Shown: positions 7,723-14,521 of the stretch, piece after piece
How positions within the stretch are numbered: the first letter of the stretch is position 1
How the letters are laid out: every line of letters starts with the position of its first letter
Source: an uncultured Eubacteriales bacterium
GTDB lineage: Bacteria > Bacillota > Clostridia > Christensenellales > Aristaeellaceae
DNA length: 64,000 bases
Assembly: GCA_902799045.1 (NCBI GenBank)
Contig: CADBZH010000003.1
Location: 124,001 to 188,000, forward strand
Direction: 5' to 3'
The notes under the pieces: model-generated
What the model saw: only the letters and a program-made list of their open reading frames with translations
What the model was told of the DNA's origin: nothing
Database searches by the model: none
Position numbers and translations under genes: made by a program

Positions 7723-8370
7723 ATGTCCCTCAAGCCCTACAAGACGCTGCTGAAGGCGGCGAGCGACGAATTCATCGTCAACAAATCCCGCTTCATCGGC
7801 CACGGCCGCCCCTGCGAGACGGAGGCGGAGGCGCTGGCCTTCCTGGCGGAGATGCGCGCGAAGTACAAGGACGCCACCCACAACTGCTACGCCTACATCA
7901 TCGGCCACAACATGGGCGTCATGCGCTACAGCGACGACGGCGAGCCCGGCGGCACCGCCGGCATGCCCATCATCGAGGTGATGAAGGCCCGGGGCGTCAC
8001 CAACGCCGCCGTGGTGGTGACCCGCTATTTCGGCGGGGTGCTGCTGGGTGCGGGTGGCCTGGTGCGCGCCTACACCCAGGGGGCGGTCTGCGCGCTGAAC
8101 GCCTGCGGCGTCGGCGTGATGCACCCCACGGCCCGCTATAGCATGGCCATCGGCTATCCGATGCTCAACCGCGTGGATTTCTTCCTGAAGGACGAGCCGG
8201 TGATCGTGGAGGACAAGGCCTTCACCGAGGCCGTCGCCTACACGCTGGTGGTGCGCTGCGAGGACGAGGACGCGTTCCTGGGGCGGCTTCGCAACATGAG
8301 CGACGGCACCGTGCGGCCCGAGCGCGTCGAGGAGCTGTACCTGGCCTGGCCGGAGGAGGACGCGCTGTGA
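7723..8370 (+). CDS. YigZ/IMPACT family protein
   Basis: A 215-residue protein with the IMPACT N-terminal domain: FIVNKSRFIGHGRPC, the conserved ATHNCYAYI, SDDGEPGGTAGMPI and VTRYFGGVLLGAGGLVRAY. The C-terminal ~75 residues match the DUF1949 ferredoxin-like domain of bacterial YigZ. Its cellular role is poorly defined; the eukaryotic relative regulates Gcn2-type translation control. GGAGG lies eight bases before the ATG. The last codons overlap the GTG start of the next gene, indicating coupling with the pseudouridine synthase. Confidence 0.9.
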   Translation: MSLKPYKTLLKAASDEFIVNKSRFIGHGRPCETEAEALAFLAEMRAKYKDATHNCYAYIIGHNMGVMRYSDDGEPGGTAGMPIIEVMKARGVTNAAVVVTRYFGGVLLGAGGLVRAYTQGAVCALNACGVGVMHPTARYSMAIGYPMLNRVDFFLKDEPVIVEDKAFTEAVAYTLVVRCEDEDAFLGRLRNMSDGTVRPERVEELYLAWPEEDAL

Positions 8371-9230
8371 CCGTCCATGCCGTGCCGGCCGGCGTCCCGC
8401 CGATGGCGCTGGAGAAGTATCTGCGTCGCGCCTGGCCGCTCGTGCCCGGGCGCGTCTTTCGCGAGGCGCTGAAGAAGCGCGACGTGCGCGTCAACGGCGT
8501 CCGGTCCGGCGGGGACGCTGTGGTTCGCGGCGGGGACGCGCTGACGCTGTATGTCGACGCGAGGGATCTTGCGCCCGAGCCTCAGATCCTGTTCTCGGAC
8601 GACCGGCTGATCGTGGCCGTGAAGCCCCAGGGCCTGCCGGTGGACGTGGACCAGGACGGCGTCGGCGCGGACACGCTGCTGACCCGGTTGCAGGGGCGCT
8701 GGCCCGGGGCGCGGCTGTGCCACCGGTTGGACGCGGCCACCGGCGGCATCGTGCTGGCGGCGGCGGACGAGGCCGTCTGGCAGCAGGCCTTTGAGGCTTT
8801 CAAGAACCACGGCGTTCAGAAGCGCTACCACGCCCTGGCCTTCGGGCGCTTTGAAAGGCCGGAGGGCACGCTGAACGCCTGGCTCGTCAAGGACGCGAGG
8901 CGATCCACCGTGCGGGTGCTGCGCACAGGCACGCCCGGGGCCAGGCCCATCACCACGAATTATCGGGTGGGGGAGGCCGCCGCGCCGGGGCTGTGGCACG
9001 TGGCGCTGGAGCCCGTCACCGGGCGCACCCACCAGCTGCGCGCCCACATGGCCGACTTCGGCCACCCGCTGTTGGGCGACGACCACTACGGCGACCGCGC
9101 GGCCAACCGGCGCTATCCCGGCGTCCGGCTCTGCCTGTGGCACGAACGGCTGGCCATTCCCGCGGACAGCCCGCTGGCCGACTATCGGGGCAGGGTCTTC
9201 GAAGCGCCCGCGCCCGAATGGCTCAAATAA
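8367..9230 (+). CDS. RluA-family pseudouridine synthase
   Basis: Isomerises uridine to pseudouridine in rRNA or tRNA; the exact target cannot be read from sequence. It has an N-terminal S4-like RNA-binding segment (KYLRRAWPLVPGRVFREALK...VNG), then the catalytic HRLDAATGG, whose Asp is the nucleophile, and the family motif GRTHQLRAHMADFGHPLLGDDHYG. Length 287 is usual for RluA/RluD-type enzymes. The GTG start overlaps the previous stop (GTGA) and follows GGAGGAGG. Neighbours TrmL and YigZ support an RNA/translation context. Confidence 0.9.
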   Translation: MTVHAVPAGVPPMALEKYLRRAWPLVPGRVFREALKKRDVRVNGVRSGGDAVVRGGDALTLYVDARDLAPEPQILFSDDRLIVAVKPQGLPVDVDQDGVGADTLLTRLQGRWPGARLCHRLDAATGGIVLAAADEAVWQQAFEAFKNHGVQKRYHALAFGRFERPEGTLNAWLVKDARRSTVRVLRTGTPGARPITTNYRVGEAAAPGLWHVALEPVTGRTHQLRAHMADFGHPLLGDDHYGDRAANRRYPGVRLCLWHERLAIPADSPLADYRGRVFEAPAPEWLK

Positions 9231-9258
9231 GAGACTTCCCATCACCGGAGGACACCGC

Positions 9259-10083
9259 ATGAACGACATACGCCTCATCGCCACCGACGTGGACGGCACG
9301 ATCCTGCCCCGGGGCGGCGTCATTTCGCCGGCGACGCGCCGCGCGGTGGAGCGCTGCCGGGCCAGGAGCATCCCCTTCGTGATCGTCAGCGGCCGCTGGA
9401 TCGGCGCGCTGGGAGACGTGATCGCTCAGGCGGGCACGGCGGACATGCCGGTCATCATCGTCAACGGCAGCGCCGTGCTGGGCCCCGGCGGCGAAGTGCT
9501 CTACGAGCGCTTCATGGAGCCGGAGCATGTGGCCAGGGTCTACGACATACTGTGCCGCTTTGACGTGCAGATCAACAGCTATGTGCCGAACGGCCTGTTC
9601 TGCCTGAATACCGGGGTGCTGAAGCGCCCCTCGACGCTGCTGACGGCCTATACGGGCGAGGGCAGGATGGTGTTGGACGACCCCGCGACCTTTGAACGCG
9701 AGGGCCTGAACCGGGTCTACAAGCTCGAGGGCCTGACCGAGGACGCCGCCACGATGGCAAGGCTGCGCGCCGCCCTGGCCGAAACCGGCGCGCTGGTGAC
9801 CCATTCCTCCCCCCGCAACGTGGAGCTGATGTCCCCCGGCATGGGCAAGGCCGCGGCGCTGCGCTGGCTGGCGGCGCGGCTGGGCGTGGACATGGCCGAC
9901 TGCATGGCCTTTGGCGACAACGCCAACGATCTGGACATGCTGGCGTGCGTGGGCTGGCCGGTGGCGGTGGGCAACGCCGCGGAAGAGGTGAAGCGCGCCG
10001 CGCGGATCATCGCCGATACGGACGCCAACGACGGCGTGGCGAAGGTGATCTTTGAAAGCGTATTGGAGGAAGAAATCCCATGA
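9259..10083 (+). CDS. Cof-type HAD phosphatase
   Basis: A 274-residue HAD-superfamily hydrolase of the Cof/YbiV type, likely acting on small phosphorylated metabolites such as sugar phosphates or flavin derivatives. Motif I is DVDGTIL near the N-terminus (nucleophilic first Asp), motif II IVSGR, and motif IV AFGDNANDLDML near residue 216-227. The central ~100 residues form the C2 cap. GGAGG precedes the ATG. The stop overlaps the trmL start in ATGATG, so the two are translationally coupled. Confidence 0.9.
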   Translation: MNDIRLIATDVDGTILPRGGVISPATRRAVERCRARSIPFVIVSGRWIGALGDVIAQAGTADMPVIIVNGSAVLGPGGEVLYERFMEPEHVARVYDILCRFDVQINSYVPNGLFCLNTGVLKRPSTLLTAYTGEGRMVLDDPATFEREGLNRVYKLEGLTEDAATMARLRAALAETGALVTHSSPRNVELMSPGMGKAAALRWLAARLGVDMADCMAFGDNANDLDMLACVGWPVAVGNAAEEVKRAARIIADTDANDGVAKVIFESVLEEEIP

Positions 10084-10598
10084 TGCACATTGTGCTGGTC
10101 AACCCGGAGATCCCCCAGAACACCGGCAACATCGCCCGCACCTGCGCCGCGACGGGGGCCAGGCTGCACCTGATCGAGCCGCTGGGCTTCGAGCTGAGCG
10201 ACAAGTATTTGAAGCGGGCCGGGCTGGACTACTGGCACCTGATGACCTACGAGGTGCATCCCGACTGGGAGGCCTTTTTGCAGGCCAACCCCGGCGCGGT
10301 GCTCCACTTCGCCACCACCAAGGCTCCGCGCGACTACTGCGCCGCCGCCTACGGCCCGGACGATTTCCTGGTGTTCGGCCGCGAGACGAAGGGCCTGGAC
10401 GAGGACCTGCTGGCCGCGAATTACGACCGGTGCGTGCGCATTCCGATGCGCGAGGACTCCCGCTCGCTGAACCTGTCGAACTCCGTGGCGATCCTGCTGT
10501 ACGAGGCTCTGCGCCAGCAGGGCTTCCCCGGCCTCAGCGGCACGGGCCGCCTCCATCACGCCGAGCCGCCGGCGGGGGATTGGCGCGATTACGTCTGA
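10080..10598 (+). CDS. trmL: tRNA (cytidine/uridine-2'-O)-methyltransferase TrmL
   Basis: SpoU/TrmH (SPOUT) methyltransferase that 2'-O-methylates the wobble nucleotide of specific tRNA-Leu species, by family. The 172 residues carry all three SPOUT motifs: NPEIPQNTGNIARTC (motif 1), LVFGRETKGLDE (motif 2) and IPMREDSRSLNLSNSVAILLYE (motif 3, forming the knot). Length matches TrmL/YibK. It ends the rightward operon and is followed by a good intrinsic terminator. Confidence 0.92.
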   Translation: MMHIVLVNPEIPQNTGNIARTCAATGARLHLIEPLGFELSDKYLKRAGLDYWHLMTYEVHPDWEAFLQANPGAVLHFATTKAPRDYCAAAYGPDDFLVFGRETKGLDEDLLAANYDRCVRIPMREDSRSLNLSNSVAILLYEALRQQGFPGLSGTGRLHHAEPPAGDWRDYV

Positions 10599-10614
10599 CC
10601 GCCCCCGCAGAAGG

Positions 10615-10651
10615 GGCCTTTGCAGAAGCAGGGGGCAAAGGCCGCCTTTTT
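10615..10651 (+). terminator. Intrinsic terminator after trmL
   Basis: GGCCTTTGC (10615-10623) pairs with GCAAAGGCC (10635-10643), followed by GCCTTTTTC. Confidence 0.8.
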
Positions 10652-10765
10652 CGATGGGGAACAGCGATAGAGGGACGATCATTCCCGTAGGGGCGGCATC
10701 TCGTGCGCACCGCTTCCCGCGCCTGCCCAATGAAGCACATACATTTATCAGCTCAATGGCATCTC

Positions 10766-11377
10766 TCACGCCTTCCGCCGCGTTCGCTCCCTCGGCTCCA
10801 GCCCCGCCAGCGCCCGCAGCCTGGGGTCGCGGGCCAGGTGCGCGTTCGCGCGGAAGGAGAGCTGGTAGGCCTGGCTGACGCTGACCCCCAGGCGCTTCGC
10901 CACCTGCTGATAGCTCAGCCCCTCCAGCTTGCACAGCTCCACCACCCGCCGCTGGTCCGCGTTCTTCAGCCGCTTGACGGCGGCCCGCACGCCCCGGCGG
11001 ATCTCGTCCTGGATCAGCGCCTCGTCCGCGTTCGGCAGCGTCTCGTCCGGCAGCTGGTCGATGATCGTCGCGCCCTCCGCGTCCTCCTGCGTCAGCGGCC
11101 GGTCCAGCGGCGCGGCGCCGGTGTGGGCGCGGGTGAAGTGGCCCCGCCGCAGCCCCAGCACGCTGCAGAATTCCGTTTGGATGTGCCATCGCGCCCAGCC
11201 AAGCCAGCCCTTGCCCGCGCCGGGATCGTAGGTGTCCGCCGCCTTCATCAGCGCCATAAAGCCGACCTGCTTCAGGTCCTCCACCGAGACAGCCCGATCC
11301 AGCAGGCAAATCCCCGCGTACCGCTGCGCCATCGACACCACCAGCCCCTCGTTCTGTTCAAAAACCTTCTCGTACAC
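10766..11377 (-). CDS. Sigma-70-like factor, putatively SOS-regulated
   Basis: A 203-residue protein with a sigma region-2-like N-terminal half (NEGLVVSMAQRY, then SVEDLKQVGFMALMKAADTYDP and WARWHIQTEF, residues ~10-70) and a region-4-like helix-turn-helix (LKNADQRRVVELCKLEGLSY followed by QQVAKRLGVSVSQAYQL, ~136-172). I chose the GTG preceded by AGGGGGTGAAATC; the frame remains open further upstream, but that stretch overlaps the promoter. Its promoter is bracketed by two LexA-type boxes, so DNA damage probably induces it. The clostridial UviA bacteriocin sigma factor is a functional analogue, but homology was not established. Targets are unknown and no bacteriocin genes are adjacent. It could also be a phage-type late regulator. 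Confidence 0.72.
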   Translation of the reverse strand: MYEKVFEQNEGLVVSMAQRYAGICLLDRAVSVEDLKQVGFMALMKAADTYDPGAGKGWLGWARWHIQTEFCSVLGLRRGHFTRAHTGAAPLDRPLTQEDAEGATIIDQLPDETLPNADEALIQDEIRRGVRAAVKRLKNADQRRVVELCKLEGLSYQQVAKRLGVSVSQAYQLSFRANAHLARDPRLRALAGLEPRERTRRKA

Positions 11378-11407
11378 GATTTCACCCCCTAGATAATCCG
11401 CAATGAT

Positions 11408-11421
11408 AGAACAAACGTTCG
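11408..11421. promoter_or_regulatory. LexA-type (SOS) box, downstream of the -10
   Basis: AGAAC-AAAC-GTTCG matches the Firmicutes LexA/DinR box CGAAC-N4-GTTCG at all but the first base. It overlaps the predicted transcription start of the sigma-like gene. Confidence 0.65.
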
Positions 11422-11431
11422 ATTTATGGGC

Positions 11432-11460
11432 ATTATACCATAGATCATCCCGTTTTGCAA
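11432..11460 (-). promoter_or_regulatory. Promoter of the sigma-like gene
   Basis: Leftward TTGCAA (11460-11455), 17-bp spacer, perfect TATAAT (11437-11432), located between the two LexA-type boxes. Confidence 0.75.
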
Positions 11461-11469
11461 GGGGAAAAT

Positions 11470-11483
11470 CGAATAAATGTTCG
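11470..11483. promoter_or_regulatory. LexA-type (SOS) box, upstream of the -35
   Basis: CGAAT-AAAT-GTTCG differs from the CGAAC-N4-GTTCG consensus at one base. Together with the box at 11408 it would let LexA dimers occlude the promoter. The following 11484-11747 stretch contains no gene I can support. Confidence 0.6.
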
Positions 11484-11747
11484 ATAAAAAATGGGGCGCT
11501 ATTGACCCCGTCTCTCAAGGGGCAATGTCATAATGACAGGCAACGACCATCCCTCCGCCCGCTTCGCGGTGCACCTCCCTTTACACAAGGGGGTCCCGGA
11601 TTCAGAAACACACACCAGGCAGCCGCTGATTCATTCCCGCACCGATTCTGCGGCGCCTTTTCCGGCATCTGTCTCTTGCAAATTTCTCGATTTAGGCGAA
11701 GAGGACAATTTGCATATTATAACACATTCAATTTTGCCCACCAAAAA

Positions 11748-11780
11748 CCAAACTACCCCTAGTTCATAGGGGTAGTTTGG
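11748..11780 (-). terminator. Intrinsic terminator of tRNA-Ser
   Basis: A perfect 14-bp stem (CCAAACTACCCCTA / TAGGGGTAGTTTGG) is followed, on the leftward strand, by TTTTTGG. Confidence 0.85.
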
Positions 11781-11813
11781 CCGATACGATTGTATCGTTA
11801 TTGCTCAAAAAGC

Positions 11814-11902
11814 TGGCGGAGGCGGTGGGATTCGAACCCACGAGGGCTTTCACCCTACCTGATTTCGAGTCAGGGCCGTTATGACCACTTCGATACACCT
11901 CC
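11814..11902 (-). tRNA. tRNA-Ser (CGA anticodon)
   Basis: Leftward cloverleaf: acceptor GGAGGTG pairs with CGCCTCC (one G-U), discriminator G, encoded CCA; anticodon stem CCTGA/TCAGG with loop CTCGAAA giving anticodon CGA (reads UCG). A long variable arm (TAGGGTGAAAGCCCTC) is typical of class II serine tRNAs, and the T loop is GTTCGAATC. Its own promoter and terminator flank it. Confidence 0.96.
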
Positions 11903-11914
11903 ACGGCGAGACAT

Positions 11915-11944
11915 ATTATACCCCACGGAGGGCGAAAATGTCAA
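11915..11944 (-). promoter_or_regulatory. Promoter of tRNA-Ser
   Basis: Leftward TTGACA (11944-11939), 18-bp spacer, TATAAT (11920-11915), ending 12 bases before the mature tRNA. Confidence 0.75.
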
Positions 11945-11995
11945 GGCGCGACAAGGCAAAGGGGTGAAAGTTCGGAAAAAATAACAGCAGCGGCA

Positions 11996-12024
11996 GGGAC
12001 AGGGCTTGCCGCGTGGGGTATAAT
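11996..12024 (+). promoter_or_regulatory. Candidate promoter of the PHP phosphatase gene
   Basis: Perfect TATAAT at 12019-12024 with a weak GGGACA -35 17 bp upstream. The GTGGGGTATAAT context repeats that of the divergent tRNA-Ser promoter. Confidence 0.45.
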
Positions 12025-12056
12025 GGAAGCGACAAAGGAAGCAAAGGAGAACGTCT

Positions 12057-12908
12057 ATGCAGGACTATGGCCTGAACGAGCATCCGCTGGTGAACTATCA
12101 CACCCACACCTGGCGCTGTCAGCACGCCAGCGGCACGGAGGCGGAGTATGTGCGCGCGGCAGAGGCGGCGGGCTTCAGGGTGCTGGGCTTCGCGGACCAC
12201 ACGCCATGGCCCTACGAGAGCGGCTTCGTCAGCGGCATGCGCATGCGGCTGGACCAGCTGGACGGCTATCTGGCCACCGTGGCAGGCCTGCGAAGGGAGT
12301 ACGCCGGCCGGCTGCGCATCCCGGTGGGGCTGGAGTGCGAGGCGTTTCCGCAGTACATGGGCTGGCTTCGCGACCTGAAGGCGGAGAAGCTGGATTACCT
12401 GATCCTGGGCAACCACTACGACCTGACCGACGAGGGCGATCACGCCGCGTTCTCCGATGCCGGCGGCTTTTACTTTGGCCGCAGCACCCAGCCGGAGCAC
12501 ATACGCCGCTATGCCCGGCGCACCATCGCGGGCATGGAGACGGGGCTGTTCGACTACGTGGCCCATCCGGATCTGTTCTGCCACACCTACCGGACGTTCG
12601 ACGCCGATTGCGCGGCCGTCAGCCACGACCTCTGCCGGGCGGCGGAGGCGCTGGGCATCCCGCTGGAATACAACCTGCTGGGCATCCAGTATCACGAGCG
12701 GATGCAGGAGGCGGGGCTGCTGGGCTATCCCTGCCGGCAGTTCTGGGAGATCGCCGCGCAATACAGGGTGAAGGCCATCATCGGCTTCGACGCCCATCGG
12801 GCGGATCACCTCAGGCGCACGGAGCTGTTTGCGCGGGGGCTGGACTTCATGTGGAGCCTGGGCATCGAGACGCTGCCCTGCCTGCCGGGGCTGGGGCCGG
12901 AAGACTGA
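12057..12908 (+). CDS. PHP-family phosphatase (HisJ-type histidinol-phosphatase)
   Basis: A 283-residue polymerase-and-histidinol-phosphatase (PHP) metal hydrolase. Metal ligands are visible in order: NYHTHTWRCQHA, GFADHTPW, GLECEAF, LGNHY, YVAHPDLF and GFDAHR. This is the pattern of HisJ-type histidinol-phosphate phosphatases, the penultimate histidine step. No other his genes are present, so the substrate could be another phosphoester. AAAGGAG lies eight bases before the ATG. The following SDR-like gene begins 21 bases downstream. Confidence 0.82.
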   Translation: MQDYGLNEHPLVNYHTHTWRCQHASGTEAEYVRAAEAAGFRVLGFADHTPWPYESGFVSGMRMRLDQLDGYLATVAGLRREYAGRLRIPVGLECEAFPQYMGWLRDLKAEKLDYLILGNHYDLTDEGDHAAFSDAGGFYFGRSTQPEHIRRYARRTIAGMETGLFDYVAHPDLFCHTYRTFDADCAAVSHDLCRAAEALGIPLEYNLLGIQYHERMQEAGLLGYPCRQFWEIAAQYRVKAIIGFDAHRADHLRRTELFARGLDFMWSLGIETLPCLPGLGPED

Positions 12909-12929
12909 TTGACAGTAAGGAGAATGAAC

Positions 12930-13406
12930 ATGGATACGATCATCAGGCGCGCGCTGATCATCGGCGCGGGCGGCGGCGTTGGCCGCGAAATTGCCGTTCA
13001 ATTGGCCGGGGCGGGCATGAAGCTGGCGCTGACGGGGCCCGACGCGGCGGACCTGATGCGCACGGCGGCGCTCACCGGGCGGCCGCTGGACATGCTGGTG
13101 CTGCCCGCGGACATCGCCGCGAAGCGGGGCCAGGACGACATCCTGCACATCATGCAGGGCCACCTCAAGGGCCTGGACGCGTTGGTGAACTGCGCGGGCG
13201 GGGCGGCTCGGGAGCTGTGCCGCCGGGCGCTGCCGCTGCTGGAGGCGTCCGACCGTCCGGTGGTGCTGGAGCTGGGCGGGGAGGCCGCGCTTTCCACCGG
13301 GGAGGCCGCCGGCATCCGCCTGGAGGCGCTGGACGGCGGCGCGACGGATGAAAGAGCGATCCGGGCGCTGGCCGAAAAGGCCGTGAGGATCGTCCTGGGA
13401 GATTAG
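12930..13406 (+). CDS. Truncated SDR-like NAD(P)-binding protein
   Basis: A 158-residue Rossmann-fold protein. The N-terminal GAGGGVGREIA is a glycine-rich dinucleotide loop and DALVNCAGG corresponds to the NNAG motif of short-chain dehydrogenases. The catalytic YxxxK is absent, and the protein is about 90 residues shorter than standard SDRs, so classical oxidoreductase activity is doubtful. I chose the ATG seven bases after AAGGAG. It is probably co-transcribed with the PHP phosphatase. Its stop codon lies inside the start of a family D repeat, so the repeat may have shaped the present C-terminus. Function unknown. Confidence 0.6.
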   Translation: MDTIIRRALIIGAGGGVGREIAVQLAGAGMKLALTGPDAADLMRTAALTGRPLDMLVLPADIAAKRGQDDILHIMQGHLKGLDALVNCAGGAARELCRRALPLLEASDRPVVLELGGEAALSTGEAAGIRLEALDGGATDERAIRALAEKAVRIVLGD

Positions 13407-13540
13407 AGTGTGTTTCTAAAATCCTGAACATGCATTTTCAGCGTCTAAGGCTGCATTTCTGTGTTGCTTTTCCTCGACTTGCAACCAGTAAGCCTTCGGA
13501 AAATCGCCTTGAAATGCAGCCTGATACGCTCGAAACTGCA
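13401..13540. repeat. Dispersed repeat, family D copy 2
   Basis: Starts with the same 20 bases as 6801-6820 (gattagagtgtgtttctaaa). Its right arm (13467-13540) is the reverse complement of 6831-6904 with one mismatch. Its left half (about 13420-13475) is a diverged inverted copy of its own right half, sharing GGCTGCATTTC, so the element is a large imperfect palindrome. Confidence 0.82.
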
Positions 13541-13560
13541 GACCTGTGCCGATGAAACGT

Positions 13561-13634
13561 ACAGATCCTTCGCCGGGCTCAGCATGACAACGGATCATAA
13601 TCCCTGTCATCCTGGGCACAGCGAAGGATCTGTC
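13561..13634. repeat. Dispersed palindromic repeat, family B copy 1
   Basis: ACAGATCCTTCGC...GCTCAGCATGACA faces TGTCATCCTGGGC...GCGAAGGATCTGT. Related copies lie at 16.73 and 33.15 kb. Confidence 0.85.
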
Positions 13635-13690
13635 CTGTTCTCAATGAACTGCGCTTCGCACGTCCGCCGGCTCTCCATGGCCAGAGCCAA

Positions 13691-14233
13691 TCATCCCTCG
13701 AAATACGCCTCCGCCACGGCGATCGCGTGGGCGACGGTGCTCAGGTCGAGGGGCTTGAAATCCCACACGAGGTTGGCGTCGCCGCGGCGGCGCTGGGTCT
13801 TGAGCAGCGGGTTTTTGGAAAGGGTCGTCTCCAGCCAGCCGTTCAGCCCGGCGACAAAGGCCATGCGCAGCTCGCTGCCGTCCGCGCGGGTGATGACGAA
13901 CTCCGCACCCTCCTGGCCCTTCTTGCCGAAGCCGAAGATGCCGCCCATGCCCTCGGGTCGCACGTGCACCAGCGCCTTGGTGAAGCTCGGCGCGTCATAG
14001 CGCTCCAGCGCGAATTCCTCGTCGCCGCCGAAGCTGGGGGAGACGATCAGGCAGAATTGGCCTCCCTCGCGGCACACCGCGATGAAGCCGCCCTGCTGCG
14101 TCTGGGAAAACAGCATGCGCTCCGGCGCGAAGCCCTCGCGGGCCAGCCGCTGGGCGAAAGCCACGCGCTTGTCCTCCAGCTTTTTCAGGTTTGCCTTGCG
14201 CTCCATGTCCTCCGTGCTGTTGAAAATGCCCAT
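13691..14233 (-). CDS. Conserved-looking protein of unknown function
   Basis: A 180-residue soluble protein without signal peptide or obvious membrane segment. It starts MGIFNSTEDMERKANLKKLE, a charged helical N-terminus, followed by a mixed alpha/beta body (GGQFCLIVSPSFGGDEEFALE, GGIFGFGKKG, VITRADGSELRMAFVAGLNG). I do not recognise the family. GGGAGG lies eight bases before the ATG, which strongly supports translation. It faces away from the NlpC/P60 gene and sits alone between two repeat-rich gaps. Confidence 0.7.
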   Translation of the reverse strand: MGIFNSTEDMERKANLKKLEDKRVAFAQRLAREGFAPERMLFSQTQQGGFIAVCREGGQFCLIVSPSFGGDEEFALERYDAPSFTKALVHVRPEGMGGIFGFGKKGQEGAEFVITRADGSELRMAFVAGLNGWLETTLSKNPLLKTQRRRGDANLVWDFKPLDLSTVAHAIAVAEAYFEG

Positions 14234-14471
14234 TCAAGCGCCTCCCGTTTCCGTTTTCCAACACTATATCATAAGCCCGCGGCGGCTGTCAATTCGACGC
14301 CGGCGCTCATTTCATAATTGTTTCAAACATATTACAGACATAATTCAGACCTATTTTTTTTGAATTTCATTTTGGCAGGAGATGGGCAGGAGACGTCGAA
14401 TTTTATACTGCACGGGCAATAGCTATGCCCATACGAAACTGACGATTGTCGAACAGCGATAAAATCGACGC

Positions 14472-14497
14472 GGCCCGCCGGAAAGCGCGGCGGGGCC
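14472..14497 (+). promoter_or_regulatory. 5'-leader hairpin shared with the BMP-like gene
   Basis: GGCCCGCCG-GAAAGCG-CGGCGGGGCC hairpin (one bulged G) ends 24 bases before the NlpC/P60 start. The 17-nt core CGCCGGAAAGCGCGGCG is identical to 4774-4790, including the GAAAGCG loop. A TATACT at 14404-14409 may be the -10 of this transcript, though no good -35 is seen. The rest of 14234-14521 is AT-rich non-coding DNA. Confidence 0.4.
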
Positions 14498-14521
14498 CGG
14501 GAAACCTGAGGAGAAATTGCG

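Noticed and set aside
11814..11902. tRNA-Ser as an integration site of a genomic island
   Set aside because: No integrase and no direct repeat of the tRNA 3' end was seen on either side.
14397..14521. c-di-AMP (ydaO-type) riboswitch before the NlpC/P60 gene
   Set aside because: The family context is suggestive, but I could not find the conserved ydaO core sequences; only a simple GC-rich hairpin is supported.
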